DNA of 64,000 nt from Vibrio alfacsensis (GCF_003544875.1 NZ_CP032093.1:3072975-3136974); one strand, 5' to 3'; positions 45,355 through 59,757 are shown, numbered from the stretch's first letter. A program made the numbers and translations. The notes: generated from the sequence alone by a model not told the origin.

Positions 45355-47196
45355 ATGCCAAAATATAGATCAGCTACCACCACACATGGTCGTAACATGG
45401 CGGGGGCTCGCGCACTGTGGCGTGCAACAGGCGTAAAAGATGAAGACTTCGGTAAGCCAATCATCGCTGTCGTCAACTCGTTTACTCAATTTGTTCCGGG
45501 TCACGTACACCTAAAAGACATGGGTCAGCTTGTCGCACGTGAAATCGAAAAAGCCGGCGGCATCGCTAAAGAATTCAATACCATCGCGGTTGATGATGGT
45601 ATCGCAATGGGTCACGGCGGTATGCTGTACTCACTGCCATCTCGTGAACTGATCGCTGACTCTGTGGAGTACATGGTGAACGCACACTGTGCTGATGCGA
45701 TGGTGTGTATCTCTAACTGTGACAAAATCACTCCGGGAATGTTGATGGCATCTATGCGTCTTAACATCCCTGTTATCTTTGTCTCTGGTGGCCCGATGGA
45801 AGCGGGTAAAACCAAACTTTCTGATCAGATCATCAAGCTAGACCTTGTTGATGCAATGATCCAAGGCGCGGATCCAAAAGTGTCTGATGAGCAAAGCGAG
45901 CAGATCGAGCGCAGTGCATGTCCAACTTGTGGATCGTGTTCAGGCATGTTTACCGCAAACTCGATGAACTGCCTAACGGAAGCACTAGGTCTTTCTCAAC
46001 CTGGCAACGGCTCTATGCTGGCAACGCACGCAGACCGTGAACAACTGTTCCTTAATGCAGGTCGTCGTATCGTTGAACTGACTCGTCGTTACTACGAACA
46101 AGATGACGAATCCGCACTGCCACGCAACATCGCTACGTTTGATGCCTTCGAAAACGCCATGGCACTGGACATCGCAATGGGCGGCTCGACCAACACCATT
46201 CTGCACCTACTGGCAGCGGCGCAAGAAGGCGAAGTGGATTTCGATATGGAAGATATCGATCGCCTATCTCGCCAAGTACCACACCTATGTAAAGTGGCAC
46301 CATCTACTCAGAAGTATCACATGGAAGACGTGCACCGCGCTGGTGGCGTAATGGCGATTCTTGGTGAGTTAGACCGTGCGGGTCTACTGCACAACCAAGC
46401 TCGTACCGTACTTGGCCTTTCGATGAAAGAGCAGTTGGCGAAATACGACATCATTCAAACCGAAGACGAAGACGTACTTAAGTTCTTCCGAGCTGGCCCT
46501 GCTGGCATTCGTACCACCCAAGCCTTCTCACAAGACTGCCGCTGGGATCGTCTTGATGACGACCGTGCAGAAGGTTGTATTCGCACCAAAGAAAACGCCT
46601 TTAGCCAAGAAGGTGGCCTAGCCGTTCTATCAGGCAACATCGCACTGGATGGCTGTATCGTTAAAACAGCAGGCGTTGATGAGAGCATTCATAAGTTCAC
46701 AGGCCCAGCCGTAGTATTTGAAAGCCAAGAAGACGCCGTTGAGGGTATCTTGGGTGGCAAAGTAAAAGCATGCGATGTGGTTGTTATCCGCTACGAAGGC
46801 CCTAAAGGTGGTCCGGGCATGCAAGAAATGCTTTACCCAACCACTTACCTAAAATCAATGGGCCTTGGCAAAGAGTGTGCACTTCTGACTGACGGCCGTT
46901 TCTCAGGTGGCACATCAGGTCTGTCTATTGGCCACGCTTCTCCTGAAGCAGCAAACGGCGGTGCGATTGGTTTGGTGAAGCAAGGCGACATTATTGCGAT
47001 TGATATTCCAAACCGTTCAATTTCACTCCAAGTGTCTGAACAAGAACTTGCTGAGCGCCGTGCAAAACAAGACGAGTTAGGCTGGAAGCCTGTTGACCGT
47101 CAACGTGAAGTATCATTTGCACTTAAAGCGTATGCAAGCATGGCAACCAGTGCTGACAAAGGTGCAGTACGAGACAAATCTAAGCTCGAGGGCTAG
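45355..47196 (+). CDS. ilvD: Dihydroxy-acid dehydratase
   Basis: Iron-sulfur dehydratase making 2-oxoacids in branched-chain synthesis. 613 residues. Cluster ligands in [15 protein letters not shown] and [17 protein letters not shown]; the C-terminal [18 protein letters not shown] motif is present. Starts [17 protein letters not shown], 13 bases after ilvE. Confidence 0.95.
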   Translation: MPKYRSATTTHGRNMAGARALWRATGVKDEDFGKPIIAVVNSFTQFVPGHVHLKDMGQLVAREIEKAGGIAKEFNTIAVDDGIAMGHGGMLYSLPSRELIADSVEYMVNAHCADAMVCISNCDKITPGMLMASMRLNIPVIFVSGGPMEAGKTKLSDQIIKLDLVDAMIQGADPKVSDEQSEQIERSACPTCGSCSGMFTANSMNCLTEALGLSQPGNGSMLATHADREQLFLNAGRRIVELTRRYYEQDDESALPRNIATFDAFENAMALDIAMGGSTNTILHLLAAAQEGEVDFDMEDIDRLSRQVPHLCKVAPSTQKYHMEDVHRAGGVMAILGELDRAGLLHNQARTVLGLSMKEQLAKYDIIQTEDEDVLKFFRAGPAGIRTTQAFSQDCRWDRLDDDRAEGCIRTKENAFSQEGGLAVLSGNIALDGCIVKTAGVDESIHKFTGPAVVFESQEDAVEGILGGKVKACDVVVIRYEGPKGGPGMQEMLYPTTYLKSMGLGKECALLTDGRFSGGTSGLSIGHASPEAANGGAIGLVKQGDIIAIDIPNRSISLQVSEQELAERRAKQDELGWKPVDRQREVSFALKAYASMATSADKGAVRDKSKLEG

Positions 47197-47200
47197 CTTT

Positions 47201-48748
47201 ATGAGTCAACCCTTTCCCTTAAAACAAGAAAGCCAATCTGGTGCAGATTATCTGCGCCAGATCTTGCGTGCTCCTGTATATGAAGTCGCGACTGTCACAC
47301 CTTTGCAAGAGATGCCTCGCCTTGCTGCTCGTATTGGCAACCATGTGCAAATCAAACGTGAAGATCGCCAACCCGTGCACTCGTTCAAATTGCGCGGTGC
47401 ATATAACATGGTGGCAAGTCTGTCTGAAGAGCAAAAAGCCGCAGGTGTCATCGCAGCATCTGCAGGTAACCACGCTCAAGGCATGGCACTTTCTGGTACT
47501 AAGCTAGGCATCAAGACCACTATCGTGATGCCAAAAACCACACCAGACATCAAAGTTGATGCGGTACGTGGCTTTGGTGGCAACGTGGTGCTGCACGGCA
47601 GTAACTTTGATGAGGCCAAAGCCGAGGCAGAGCGTCTATCTGAATTAAACGGGTACACCTTTGTCCCTCCCTTCGATCATCCACTGGTGATTGCAGGTCA
47701 AGGTACCATCGGCATGGAAATGCTGCAGCAAAATGGTCACCTTGATTACATCTTCGTTCCCGTCGGTGGTGGCGGTTTGGCTGCGGGTGTTGCGGTACTT
47801 GTGAAGCAGCTCATGCCAGAAATCAAAGTGATTGCGGTCGAGCCAGAAGATTCTTCATGCCTTAAAGCCGCTTTAGATGCGGGTGAGCCAGTGGTACTAG
47901 ACCAAGTCAGCATGTTTGCCGATGGTGTCGCTGTAAAACGCATTGGCGAAGAAACTTTCCGCCTGTGCCAGAAGTACATTGATGGTCATATCGCAGTATC
48001 CAGTGACGAAATCTGCGCCGCAGTAAAAGACATCTTTGAAGACACTCGCGCCATTGCTGAGCCGTCTGGCGCATTGGCTCTGGCGGGTTTGAAGAAGTTT
48101 GCTGAACAGCACAAGTTGAAAGGTAAAAACCTAGGTACAGTACTGTCTGGCGCCAACACCAACTTCCATGGTCTGCGTTATGTTTCTGAGCGCTGTGAAC
48201 TGGGTGAGAAACGTGAGGGGCTACTTGCCGTCACCATTCCTGAGCGTCAAGGTGCATTCTTTGAGTTCTGTAACTTGATTGGCGGTCGTGCAGTGACCGA
48301 GTTTAACTACCGCTACAACGATGATGCACTGGCGAATATCTTTGTCGGTGTGCGTTTGCAAGGCGGTCAGGAAGAGCTCGAAAACATCATTCACGACCTA
48401 CGTGATGGTGGCTACCCTGTCGTTGACCTGTCTGATGACGAAATGGCGAAACTGCACGTACGCTATATGATCGGCGGAAAGCCATCGAAACCGCTCAAAG
48501 AACGCCTCTACAGCTTTGAATTTCCCGAATATCCGGGAGCACTACTTAAGTTCTTGAGCACACTAGGTACCCATTGGAATATCAGCTTATTCAACTATCG
48601 TAACCATGGTGCCGATTACGGCCGTGTTTTGTGTGGTTTTGAGCTAGATGAGAGCGACTTAGCTCAGTTTTCTACGCATTTACGCGAACTTGGCTACCAA
48701 TGCAAAGACGAAACAGATAACCCATCGTACAAATTCTTTTTGTCTTAA
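47201..48748 (+). CDS. ilvA: Threonine ammonia-lyase (biosynthetic threonine deaminase)
   Basis: Converts threonine to 2-oxobutyrate, the committed and isoleucine-inhibited step. 515 residues from MSQPFPLKQESQSGADYL (47201), four bases after the ilvD stop; upstream in-frame starts inside ilvD are rejected by family length (514 in E. coli). The PLP lysine is in PVHSFKLRGAYNM, the glycine loop is VPVGGGGLAAGV, and two C-terminal ACT-like regulatory domains begin near residue 340 (LLAVTIPERQGAFFEFCNL) and 435. Confidence 0.95.
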   Translation: MSQPFPLKQESQSGADYLRQILRAPVYEVATVTPLQEMPRLAARIGNHVQIKREDRQPVHSFKLRGAYNMVASLSEEQKAAGVIAASAGNHAQGMALSGTKLGIKTTIVMPKTTPDIKVDAVRGFGGNVVLHGSNFDEAKAEAERLSELNGYTFVPPFDHPLVIAGQGTIGMEMLQQNGHLDYIFVPVGGGGLAAGVAVLVKQLMPEIKVIAVEPEDSSCLKAALDAGEPVVLDQVSMFADGVAVKRIGEETFRLCQKYIDGHIAVSSDEICAAVKDIFEDTRAIAEPSGALALAGLKKFAEQHKLKGKNLGTVLSGANTNFHGLRYVSERCELGEKREGLLAVTIPERQGAFFEFCNLIGGRAVTEFNYRYNDDALANIFVGVRLQGGQEELENIIHDLRDGGYPVVDLSDDEMAKLHVRYMIGGKPSKPLKERLYSFEFPEYPGALLKFLSTLGTHWNISLFNYRNHGADYGRVLCGFELDESDLAQFSTHLRELGYQCKDETDNPSYKFFLS

Positions 48749-48775
48749 TTTCTATTTGTCTTAATAATATTGAAG

Positions 48776-48805
48776 CAGTCATCTTCTGTTGAAGATGGCT
48801 GTTTT
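48776..48805 (+). terminator. ilvGMEDA terminator
   Basis: CAGTCATCTTC (48776-48786), loop TGTT, GAAGATGGCTG (48791-48801), then TTTT, with one G-T wobble. Confidence 0.85.
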
Positions 48806-48806
48806 A

Positions 48807-49707
48807 TTAATACTGTAGCCAATCTTGATGCAACTGATTTGGTGCACCTAAATAGTCCACCATCCACTGTATTAGCTTATGGTTATCGTCCTTTCGCCAT
48901 ACTAAGCAACACTGACTAATAGGCTTATCGTCCGGCAATACTTTTTCCACCAGCACTCCATCATTGATCAATGGCATGGCAATATGGCGTGGCATGTACC
49001 CGACCCCAACACCATTCTTTAAACATTCAATCGCACTATACCAGTTGGGTAGTAACAAACGACGTTGTTTAGGGTAATGTCCTGTGTGACGTTTTGGCAG
49101 CACGTTTGAGGTGTCATCTAGGCATATCGCCGGAAATTGGCTTACAAACTCTTCCGTTAAGACTTGTTGACGCACACAGGGATGCGCGGGCGCCATAACA
49201 AATGCCCAATCCAACACGCCCATGTCTTTCACTTCAAAATCCCCACCAACTGGAATCGCAGAGGTGGCTCCGACGACAATATCGGCACGTCCCTGAGCTA
49301 TCGCCTCCCAAGATCCATTGAACACTTCCATATTGATTTGCAGCTCTGCGAACTCGAATTCTCGATAGAAATCTTCAACTAAAGGCTTTAGCTTCTCAAG
49401 CTTAACCACATTATCGAGTGAGCTTAAGCGTTGACTGCCAACCTTGAGCTGCGCGGCGAGTTTGTGCTTTAACTTCAGCCATTTGTCTCAGCAATAACCG
49501 AGCCTCTTCAATGAATAGCTCACCAGCGGGAGTCAGTTCTACTTTTCTTGGTAAGCGCCTAAATAATACGACATCCAGCTCTTGCTCCACTTGGCGCACA
49601 CCATAACTGATTGCCGATGGCACCTTATGCAATACCTCAGCAGCGGCAGTAAAACTGCCTAAACGAGCAACGGTATCGAGCATTTCCAATGAAGATTTAG
49701 AGAACAT
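48807..49707 (-). pseudogene. punR: LysR-family regulator, PunR (YdhB)-like (one frameshift)
   Basis: About 300 residues. The helix-turn-helix is GSFTAAAEVLHKVPSAISYGVRQ, starting MFSKSSLEMLDTVAR. An indel near 49410 in the DNVVKLEKLKPLV linker splits it from the effector domain (MEVFNGSWEAIAQGRADIVV, ATSAIPVGGDFEVKDMG). It matches E. coli YdhB, recently named PunR, an activator of the neighbouring exporter in response to purine nucleosides. The divergent gene here is the matching transporter, which supports the assignment. Confidence 0.8.
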
Positions 49708-49860
49708 GAACATCAAGCGCTTCAAAATTTTGATTGATAACTAACAATTTTAGCGTTTTATTTTCTTAAAATCGAAAAATAGAATGGCGAGGTAAATATA
49801 TCGGGGTGAGTGACAACTCATACTGAACAAAAATGATTAAATAATTTGATTGGTTGAATC

Positions 49861-51066
49861 ATGAAAATATCAAAACTCCAGCTTATCTACCTTGCTGCCC
49901 TATCCATGCTCGGCTTTATTGCGACCGACATGTACTTACCTGCATTCAAAGCGATGGAAGTCGACTTTGCGACAGGACCAGAACAAATCGCACTATCATT
50001 GACCGTATTTCTTATTGGTATGGCTTTTGGTCAGTTGATGTGGGGTTTAGCTTCAGACAAGTTTGGACACCGTAATACACTGGCAGCAGGCTTAGTGGTC
50101 TTTACCATTGCATCATTTGGTTTAGCATTTAGCGATCAAGTATGGCAACTATTGGCATTGCGCTTTGTTCAAGCGATCGGCGTATGTGCTCCTGCAGTGA
50201 TCTGGCAAGCTATGGTGATAAAGCGTCACTCAAGTAATAGTCAGCAAATTTTTGCGACCATTATGCCATTAGTGGCTTTATCACCAGCGTTGGCCCCTCA
50301 ACTCGGCGTCTTGCTGGCAGATAATTTTGGCTGGCACAGTATCTTCGTCGCACTGACTTTCATGGGTGTTTTGCTAGTGACAGCAACCATGCTACAAAAA
50401 AATGAAGCCGTAGAAGTAAAACAAACCAGTATGTCTGCTGATATCAAGGCACTGCTCAGCTCTAAAACATACTTAGGTAACGTGTTCATGTTTGCGACCG
50501 CTTCTGCAGCATTCTTTGCTTACCTAACAGGCATGCCAGAAATCATGTCACAACTCGGTTACGAAGCGAAAGACATTGGGTTGAGCTTTATTCCACAAAC
50601 TATCGCTTTCATGGCTGGTGGCTACTTCGGTAAAGTTGGTGTACGCAAGTTTGGGGATGAGAAAGTACTGCGTCAGTTAATTGGTCTATTCAGCGTCGCT
50701 GCGTTACTGATTTTCATTGCATCACAGTGGGAATTAACGTCCATCTGGCCAATCCTAGCGCCATTTTGCTTAATCGCTGTGGCAAACGGGGCGATGTACC
50801 CAATCGTAGTAAACCGCGCGTTAGCAAGCGCACAGCAAAGCCCAGCAACAGCCGCTGGTCTGCAAAATAGCCTTCAAATTACCGTGAGCAGCCTATCTAG
50901 CGCATTGGTTGCTTCAATGGCAAGCCAAGCTCAAATGGTGACAGGTGTTGCTATTGTAATCTGTATGGGAGGGATGTGGATGGGTTACATCCTGTCGAAT
51001 CGCGACCTGTCTAAGCATTTTACGACTCCAAACAACGCACGAGTGGTTAGAGAAGAAGAACTCTGA
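49861..51066 (+). CDS. punC: Bcr/CflA-family MFS transporter, PunC (YdhC)-like
   Basis: A 401-residue, 12-helix inner-membrane transporter. Family features: LGFIATDMYLPAFKAM in TM1, SDKFGHRNTL in the first cytoplasmic loop, RFVQAIGVCAPAVIWQAM in TM4 and AIMPLVxLSPALAP-like IMPLVALSPALAPQLG in TM5. It is close in sequence to E. coli YdhC/PunC, a purine nucleoside transporter; drug export activity is the generic alternative for the family. Divergent from punR. Confidence 0.85.
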   Translation: MKISKLQLIYLAALSMLGFIATDMYLPAFKAMEVDFATGPEQIALSLTVFLIGMAFGQLMWGLASDKFGHRNTLAAGLVVFTIASFGLAFSDQVWQLLALRFVQAIGVCAPAVIWQAMVIKRHSSNSQQIFATIMPLVALSPALAPQLGVLLADNFGWHSIFVALTFMGVLLVTATMLQKNEAVEVKQTSMSADIKALLSSKTYLGNVFMFATASAAFFAYLTGMPEIMSQLGYEAKDIGLSFIPQTIAFMAGGYFGKVGVRKFGDEKVLRQLIGLFSVAALLIFIASQWELTSIWPILAPFCLIAVANGAMYPIVVNRALASAQQSPATAAGLQNSLQITVSSLSSALVASMASQAQMVTGVAIVICMGGMWMGYILSNRDLSKHFTTPNNARVVREEEL

Positions 51067-51092
51067 TCAACAACAACTGTATTAGATACAAC

Positions 51093-51117
51093 AAAGCCGC
51101 TCACAATGAGCGGCTTT
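51093..51117. terminator. Bidirectional terminator, punC / glmU
   Basis: AAAGCCGCTCA (51093-51103), loop CAA, TGAGCGGCTTT (51107-51117), between convergent genes. Confidence 0.85.
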
Positions 51118-51149
51118 GGCTTTTACGGTTTAAAGAAAGTAACTCAGGC

Positions 51150-52511
51150 TTACTTTTGTTTTACTGGGCGTTGCCAACCCGCAATTTTTCGCTCTTTCAC
51201 GCGAGTAATCACGAGTTCATTTTCAGCCACATCTTTAGTCAACGTGGTACCTGCACCAATCGTTGCTCCATCAGCAATCGTCACTGGCGCAACAAGCTGA
51301 CTATCTGAACCAACAAAAACGTCGTTACCAATAACGGTCTTAAATTTGTTCGCACCATCGTAGTTGCAAGTGATGGTGCCTGCACCAATGTTAGTACGTT
51401 GACCAATCTCAGCATCACCTAGGTAAGTCAGGTGGTTCGCTTTAGAGCCTTCACCAATACGTGCGTTTTTCACTTCTACGAAGTTACCCACGTGAGAATC
51501 GTTACGCATCTCCGCACCAGGACGAAGACGAGTAAATGGTCCAATCGTACATTCTTCACCAACAGTGGCACCTTCAATCACACTGTACGGACGAACAATG
51601 GTGTTATCGTCGATTTCACAGTCTTTAAGAACACAGCCAGTACCGATCACAACATTATCACCCAGTGATACACTGCCCTCGATGATCACGTTCACATCGA
51701 TCTCACAGTCCATGCCACATTGAAGTTCACCGCGGAGATCAAAACGTGCAGGATCACGGAGCATCACGCCCTGCTCTAACAGTTTCTGGGCTTGCATTGA
51801 CTGGAATGCACGCTCAAGACGAGCCAGTTGAGCACGGTCGTTTACACCCTCAACTTCAATCGCATTCACAGGATGTACCGCTTCAACGGCACGACCTTCG
51901 TCGTGCGCAGCCGCAATCACGTCGGTTAAGTAGTATTCGCCTTGTGCGTTTTGGTTGTTTAAGCCAGACAACCAACGCTTCAGATCACCACCAGTCGCCA
52001 CCATAACGCCAGTGTTGATCTCTTTAATCATTTTTTGTTCTTCGGTCGCATCTTTTTGTTCTACGATCGCAACCACAGGGCCATTTTTACGAACAATACG
52101 GCCATAGCCGGTTGGGTTATCAAGCACAACCGTAAGCAATGCAATACCGCCCGTAGGCTGAGCATCAAGCAAGCTTTCAATGGTTTCTTCTGAAATCAGC
52201 GGAACATCACCATAAAGAACGAGGATTTTCTCATCATCTTCAAAATGAGGCGATGCTTGATCAACCGCGTGACCAGTTCCTAGCTGCTCCGCTTGCAGAA
52301 TCCAATTCACTGGCTCTTTCGCTAGCGTCGTCTGCATTTGGTCGCCACCATGCCCATAGACCAAATGAATATTCTGAGCACCTAAACCACTGCAAGTGTC
52401 GATAACGTGTTTCGCCATCGGCTTGCCAGCCAAGGTATGAAGTACCTTTGGCTTATTAGAGTACATGCGAGTCCCTTTGCCCGCAGCGAGGATAACCGCG
52501 CTAAATTTCAT
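51150..52511 (-). CDS. glmU: Bifunctional GlcNAc-1-P uridyltransferase / GlcN-1-P acetyltransferase
   Basis: Makes UDP-GlcNAc for peptidoglycan and LPS. 453 residues. The N-terminal uridyltransferase shows [20 protein letters not shown] (near 7-26) and YGDVPLI; the C-terminal left-handed helix shows hexapeptides ([18 protein letters not shown]) and the acetyltransferase motif [11 protein letters not shown]. Follows the atp operon on the same strand, separated by its terminator. Confidence 0.96.
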   Translation of the reverse strand: MKFSAVILAAGKGTRMYSNKPKVLHTLAGKPMAKHVIDTCSGLGAQNIHLVYGHGGDQMQTTLAKEPVNWILQAEQLGTGHAVDQASPHFEDDEKILVLYGDVPLISEETIESLLDAQPTGGIALLTVVLDNPTGYGRIVRKNGPVVAIVEQKDATEEQKMIKEINTGVMVATGGDLKRWLSGLNNQNAQGEYYLTDVIAAAHDEGRAVEAVHPVNAIEVEGVNDRAQLARLERAFQSMQAQKLLEQGVMLRDPARFDLRGELQCGMDCEIDVNVIIEGSVSLGDNVVIGTGCVLKDCEIDDNTIVRPYSVIEGATVGEECTIGPFTRLRPGAEMRNDSHVGNFVEVKNARIGEGSKANHLTYLGDAEIGQRTNIGAGTITCNYDGANKFKTVIGNDVFVGSDSQLVAPVTIADGATIGAGTTLTKDVAENELVITRVKERKIAGWQRPVKQK

Positions 52512-52603
52512 AATTTACCTATAGACGTTGTACCAAAATTGGTTGCCATTTTAGACACTAATCGACAATTAGTTAATTGCTGAAAAAATTTACGTCGAAA
52601 AGC

Positions 52604-52629
52604 AAAAAGGCGGTCGAATGACCGCCTTT
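52604..52629 (-). terminator. ATP synthase operon terminator
   Basis: Minus strand AAAGGCGGTC, loop ATTC, GACCGCCTTT, then TT and GCTTTT. The stem is 52606-52615 with 52620-52629. Confidence 0.88.
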
Positions 52630-52653
52630 ATCACTATTAAAACAACACTGCTA

Positions 52654-53076
52654 TTAACGGCGCTGTTTCGTCAGCTCGATAACTCGTAGCTGAGCAATGG
52701 CTTTAGCCAGTTCGCTGGCCACTTGTGCGAAGTCCATATCACCGTGCTGATTCTGGATTTGCTCCTCAGCGCGACGTTTAGCTTCTTCAGCCTTAGCTGC
52801 GTCTAGATCTTCACCACGAATCGCTGTATCAGCCAGTACTGTAGCAGTACCCGGCTGAACTTCGACCATACCACCAGAGACATAAATGAACTCTTCGTGG
52901 CCGTGCTGTTTCACAATACGCACCATACCAGGCTTAATAGCGGACAGCAGCGGAGTGTGGCCATGGAAAATACCAAGCTCACCCTCACTACCGGTCACCT
53001 GAAACGTCTCAACACGACCTGAGAAAATTTGCTTCTCTGCGCTTACCACGTCTAGGTGAAAGGTTATTGGTGCCAT
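52654..53076 (-). CDS. atpC: F1 ATP synthase subunit epsilon
   Basis: Central-stalk subunit that inhibits ATP hydrolysis. 140 residues; N-terminal beta sandwich ([20 protein letters not shown]) and C-terminal helices ([16 protein letters not shown]). Last gene of the operon, 18 bases after atpD. Confidence 0.95.
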   Translation of the reverse strand: MAPITFHLDVVSAEKQIFSGRVETFQVTGSEGELGIFHGHTPLLSAIKPGMVRIVKQHGHEEFIYVSGGMVEVQPGTATVLADTAIRGEDLDAAKAEEAKRRAEEQIQNQHGDMDFAQVASELAKAIAQLRVIELTKQRR

Positions 53077-53094
53077 ATCGCCTCCTAGTTAGCC

Positions 53095-54513
<1,419 letters not shown>

Positions 54514-54533
54514 CTAATTCGTTTTACCTAAGC

Positions 54534-55400
54534 TTAAACCGCAGATGCACCACCAACGATTTCTGACAGTTCTTGTGTGATCGCAGCCTGACGAGCTTTG
54601 TTGTACACAAGTTCTAAATCTTCAATCAAGTTGGTTGCGTTGTCCGTTGCAGCCTTCATCGCAATCATTCGAGCCGCTTGCTCACAAGCAAGATTCTCTA
54701 CCACACCTTGGTATACCTGAGACTCTACATAACGCACAAGTAGCGTATCTAATAGAGGTTTTGGCTCAGGTTCGTAGATGTAGTCCCATGAATGCTCACG
54801 CTGCATCTCTTCGCTGTCCGATTTAGGCAAAGGAAGCAATTGATCGATCGTTGGTTGCTGAACCATAGTATTCACAAATTTGTTGAACACTACGTATAAA
54901 CGGTCCAGTTCACCTTCATCGTATTTCTTAAGCATTACGCCAACAGAACCGATAAGGTCTTCAAGAGTTGGGTTATCACCCAAACCTGAAACCTGTGCCG
55001 CAACTTTTGCGCCACCATGTCTAAAGAAACCCGTTGCTTTTGAGCCAATCACAGCTAGCTCAACTTCAGCGCCTTTCTCTTTCCATGCTTGCATGTCTGA
55101 AACGGCTTTCTTGAACACGTTAATGTTCAAACCGCCACACAGACCACGGTCTGTTGAAACGATGATGTAACCAACACGTTTAGCTTCACGCTCTTCTAGG
55201 TACGGATGACGGTACTCTAGATTTGCGTTAGCCAAATGACCGATCACTTTACGCATTGTTTCAGCGTATGGACGAGAAGCTTGCATTGCGTCTTGAGAAC
55301 GACGCATCTTTGAAGCTGCTACCATTTCCATCGCTTTCGTAATTTTCTGCGTGCTTTTAACACTACCGATTTTATTACGTATCTCTTTTGCGCCGGCCAT
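54534..55400 (-). CDS. atpG: F1 ATP synthase subunit gamma
   Basis: Rotor shaft subunit, 288 residues. Long N-terminal coiled-coil helix ([20 protein letters not shown]) and the conserved C-terminal [15 protein letters not shown]. Lies between atpA and atpD. Confidence 0.96.
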   Translation of the reverse strand: MAGAKEIRNKIGSVKSTQKITKAMEMVAASKMRRSQDAMQASRPYAETMRKVIGHLANANLEYRHPYLEEREAKRVGYIIVSTDRGLCGGLNINVFKKAVSDMQAWKEKGAEVELAVIGSKATGFFRHGGAKVAAQVSGLGDNPTLEDLIGSVGVMLKKYDEGELDRLYVVFNKFVNTMVQQPTIDQLLPLPKSDSEEMQREHSWDYIYEPEPKPLLDTLLVRYVESQVYQGVVENLACEQAARMIAMKAATDNATNLIEDLELVYNKARQAAITQELSEIVGGASAV

Positions 55401-55444
55401 CGTTACTCTCCGTTAGTTGGTGGCAGAAACTGCCACCGACCTAA

Positions 55445-56986
55445 TTACCAAGTTTGGGTTGCTACAAAATCGTCGGTCAGCGTTTTAAACTGAGCTTCGA
55501 TTTCATCGTTGTATGCACCCGTCTTGTCGATCTCAGACGCTAGTTCAGCGTATTGAGCGCGAGCGAACGATAGTAGAGCCGCTTCGAAATCTAGCAGTTT
55601 GCTTAGTTCAACATCTGCTAAGTAGCCGCGCTCTGCCGCGAAGATCACTAGTGCTTGGTCAAATACAGACATTGGAGCGTACTGCTTCTGCTTCATTAGC
55701 TCTGTCACTTTTTGACCATGGTTTAGCTGTTTCTTCGTTGCTTCATCAAGGTCAGATGCGAACTGTGCGAATGCCGCTAGTTCACGGTACTGAGCTAGTG
55801 CAGTACGGATACCGCCTGATAGCTTCTTGATGATTTTCGTCTGAGCTGAACCACCTACACGAGATACTGAGATACCTGGGTCAACCGCTGGACGTACACC
55901 TGCGTTGAATAGCTCAGTTTGTAGGAAGATCTGACCATCGGTAATCGAGATTACGTTAGTCGGTACGAATGCTGAAACGTCACCGGCTTGAGTTTCGATG
56001 ATAGGAAGCGCAGTTAGAGAACCTGTCTTACCTTTCACTTCGCCGTTAGTGAAACGCTCTACGTACTCTTCGTTTACACGAGCTGCACGCTCTAGTAGAC
56101 GCGAGTGTAGGTAGAATACGTCACCTGGGAATGCCTCACGGCCTGGTGGACGTTTTAGTAGTAGAGAGATCTGACGGTAAGCTACCGCTTGTTTAGATAG
56201 ATCATCATAAACAATCAGTGCGTCTTCACCGCGATCGCGGAAGTATTCACCCATTGCACAACCAGCGTATGGCGCTAGGTATTGCAGTGCAGCAGACTCA
56301 GAAGCTGATGCCACAACAACGATAGTGTTCGCTAGTGCGCCATGCTCTTCTAGTTTGCGTACTACGTTAGCGATGGTCGAAGCTTTCTGACCAATTGCTA
56401 CGTAGATTGAGAAAATACCTGAGTTTTTCTGGTTGATGATTGCATCGATCGCCATTGCTGTTTTACCAATCTGGCGGTCACCGATGATAAGTTCACGCTG
56501 ACCACGACCGATTGGGATCATTGAGTCAACAGACTTATAACCAGTTTGCACAGGTTGATCTACCGATTTACGGTCGATTACGCCTGGTGCAATCACTTCT
56601 ACAGGTGAAGTCAGTTTCGCTTCGATTGGACCTTTACCATCGATAGGCTCACCTAGCGTGTTTACTACGCGGCCTAGTAGTTCTGGACCAACTGGCACTT
56701 CAAGAATGCGGCCAGTACCTGTAACTTTCATGCCTTCCTTAAGGTCAGCATATGGGCCCATTACTACCGCACCAACCGAGTCACGCTCAAGGTTAAGTGC
56801 TAGTGCATAACGGCCACCCGGTAATTCAATCATTTCACCTTGCATCACGTCCGCTAGGCCGTGGATGCGGATGATACCATCGCTTACCGATACGATAGTA
56901 CCCTCATTACGAGCTTCACTAACAACTTCGAAAGATTCGATACGTTGTTTGATCAGATCGCTAATTTCCGTGGAATTAAGTTGCAT
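55445..56986 (-). CDS. atpA: F1 ATP synthase subunit alpha
   Basis: Regulatory nucleotide-binding subunit, 513 residues from [20 protein letters not shown]. Walker A is [15 protein letters not shown] (near residue 169) and the [17 protein letters not shown] signature is near 365. An in-frame ATG ten codons upstream (57016) lies inside atpH and is rejected by family length. Confidence 0.96.
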   Translation of the reverse strand: MQLNSTEISDLIKQRIESFEVVSEARNEGTIVSVSDGIIRIHGLADVMQGEMIELPGGRYALALNLERDSVGAVVMGPYADLKEGMKVTGTGRILEVPVGPELLGRVVNTLGEPIDGKGPIEAKLTSPVEVIAPGVIDRKSVDQPVQTGYKSVDSMIPIGRGQRELIIGDRQIGKTAMAIDAIINQKNSGIFSIYVAIGQKASTIANVVRKLEEHGALANTIVVVASASESAALQYLAPYAGCAMGEYFRDRGEDALIVYDDLSKQAVAYRQISLLLKRPPGREAFPGDVFYLHSRLLERAARVNEEYVERFTNGEVKGKTGSLTALPIIETQAGDVSAFVPTNVISITDGQIFLQTELFNAGVRPAVDPGISVSRVGGSAQTKIIKKLSGGIRTALAQYRELAAFAQFASDLDEATKKQLNHGQKVTELMKQKQYAPMSVFDQALVIFAAERGYLADVELSKLLDFEAALLSFARAQYAELASEIDKTGAYNDEIEAQFKTLTDDFVATQTW

Positions 56987-56999
56987 GCTCCAATCCCCA

Positions 57000-57533
57000 T
57001 TAAGACTGCAATGCATCGCTCAGGCGGTTCAAACGACCACGCGCTGAGTTATCGATGACTAGGTCTCCGGCTCGAATAATAACCCCACCAAGTAGGGTCT
57101 CATCTACACTGCAATTCAGCTTCACTTTGCGTTCAAGACGCGCTTCAAGTTTGGTGCTGATGTTTGCTTGTTGTTCATCAGAAAGCTCTGACGCTGAAAT
57201 AACTTCAACATCGATTTCTTTCTCATGCTCTTGTTTCAGAACAAAAAATTGTTCACAAACATCAGGAAGAGCCTTTAAACGGCCATTCTCAGCCATCACC
57301 TTAATCAGGTTTTGGCCATGTGCATCAACTTGTTCACCGCAAACCGCAACAAAGATATCTGCCATTTTTTCAGCAGAAACAGAACCGGTTAAAAGCTCTT
57401 TCATTTGTTCGTTTTTGGCAACTTCTGAAGCGAAAGACAACATTTGGCCCCATTGGTCCAATTGGTCTTTATCTACAGCAAAGTCGAAAGCTGCTTTAGC
57501 ATAGGGGCGTGCGATTGTAGTCAAATCAGACAT
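57000..57533 (-). CDS. atpH: F1 ATP synthase subunit delta
   Basis: Peripheral-stalk cap subunit, 177 residues, equal to E. coli. Start [19 protein letters not shown] (57533); the C-terminal [20 protein letters not shown] signature is present. Confidence 0.95.
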   Translation of the reverse strand: MSDLTTIARPYAKAAFDFAVDKDQLDQWGQMLSFASEVAKNEQMKELLTGSVSAEKMADIFVAVCGEQVDAHGQNLIKVMAENGRLKALPDVCEQFFVLKQEHEKEIDVEVISASELSDEQQANISTKLEARLERKVKLNCSVDETLLGGVIIRAGDLVIDNSARGRLNRLSDALQS

Positions 57534-57547
57534 ATGCGCCCCCAAAC

Positions 57548-58018
57548 TTAAAGTTTTGCAGTAATGTTGTCGAGAATATCTTTTTGAGCGTCTTTATCGA
57601 TCGCACGCTCAAGGATTTTCTCAGCACCAGCTACAGCCAGAGTAGCAACTTGTTTGCGCAGGTCATCACGTGCACGATTACGTTCTGCTTCAAGTTCTGC
57701 TTCCGCTTGCGCTAGGATTTTCTGGCGTTCTGCCTGAGCTTCCTCACGTGCTTCATCAATAATTTGAGCTTTACGTTTATTCGCTTGATCGATGATCTCT
57801 GTTGCTGTGCGCTTCGCTTCTTTCAACTGATCAGAAGCGTTGGCTTGTGCTAGATCCAAGTCTTTTGCAGCGCGTTCAGCTGCATGAAGACCATCAGCAA
57901 TTTTCTTCTGACGCTCTTCGATCGCTTGCATAATTGGCGGCCATACATACTTCATGCAGAACCACACAAATAGTGCGAACGAGATTGCTTGACCTAGCAG
58001 AGTTGCGTTTATATTCAC
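57548..58018 (-). CDS. atpF: Fo ATP synthase subunit b
   Basis: Peripheral-stalk subunit, 156 residues: one N-terminal membrane helix ([20 protein letters not shown]) followed by a long charged coiled coil. Fourteen bases precede atpH. Confidence 0.96.
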   Translation of the reverse strand: MNINATLLGQAISFALFVWFCMKYVWPPIMQAIEERQKKIADGLHAAERAAKDLDLAQANASDQLKEAKRTATEIIDQANKRKAQIIDEAREEAQAERQKILAQAEAELEAERNRARDDLRKQVATLAVAGAEKILERAIDKDAQKDILDNITAKL

Positions 58019-58073
58019 AACAGCTACTCCCTTTAAGAATCAACTACAAAAATACAATTAACAGAGTTGTTAA

Positions 58074-58358
<285 letters not shown>

Positions 58359-58384
58359 TTAGTGCCCAAATAAAAGCTTAAAAA

Positions 58385-59196
<812 letters not shown>

Positions 59197-59204
59197 AACT
59201 CATC

Positions 59205-59594
59205 CTATTTTTTGTTGTTAATGAATAGCACTGGTGCACAGATATTAATACCTAGTACCAGCAAATAGGTTAGTTTGAGGGGAACAAGTTCCACCTGCAT
59301 ATACATGTAGGCTACGTAGAACAACACAACCGTGATGAGGATTTTCAGAACTTCACCCGCATAGAAAGACGCCGCGACACGCTTGGCAGCGCGAGCCCCA
59401 CTAAACATAAAAGCACATAACGCAAAGACGGCATTGGCAACAACAAAAATGCCACCGCCCACTAGCGCTGAAAGTCCCCATTCAGGATTTACGGCTATCG
59501 CCATTCCTGCAGCCACAAAAATAACCGCGCCAGACTGGATCATTAACAATTGCTTTGCGAGCTCTCGTCCTGGTCTAGCTAACGCAGCTACCAT
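59205..59594 (-). CDS. atpI: ATP synthase protein I
   Basis: Small four-helix membrane protein, 129 residues, first gene of the operon; helps c-ring assembly. Contains ALVGGGIFVVANAVFALCAF and FYAGEVLKILITVVLFYVA typical of the family. Confidence 0.92.
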   Translation of the reverse strand: MVAALARPGRELAKQLLMIQSGAVIFVAAGMAIAVNPEWGLSALVGGGIFVVANAVFALCAFMFSGARAAKRVAASFYAGEVLKILITVVLFYVAYMYMQVELVPLKLTYLLVLGINICAPVLFINNKK

Positions 59595-59656
59595 GTATTC
59601 GTACCTCTAATAATATCCACTTCGCACTAAACTCACTGTGCTGGGAAATTGGCAAA

Positions 59657-59684
59657 ATTATACGGTGAGTCCGCTTGAATGCAA
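59657..59684 (-). promoter_or_regulatory. atp operon promoter
   Basis: Minus strand TTGCAT (59684-59679), 16-bp spacer, TATAAT (59662-59657), about 60 bases before the atpI ATG. Confidence 0.75.
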
Positions 59685-59757
59685 TTATATTGCATCAAAA
59701 CTTACATTTTGTTTACAAACCGACAACTTTTGCACAAAATTCGATTATTTTAATTAA

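Noticed and set aside
57055..57504. 149-residue plus-strand ORF opposite atpH
   Set aside because: Shadow of atpH; serine-rich composition from the complementary strand.
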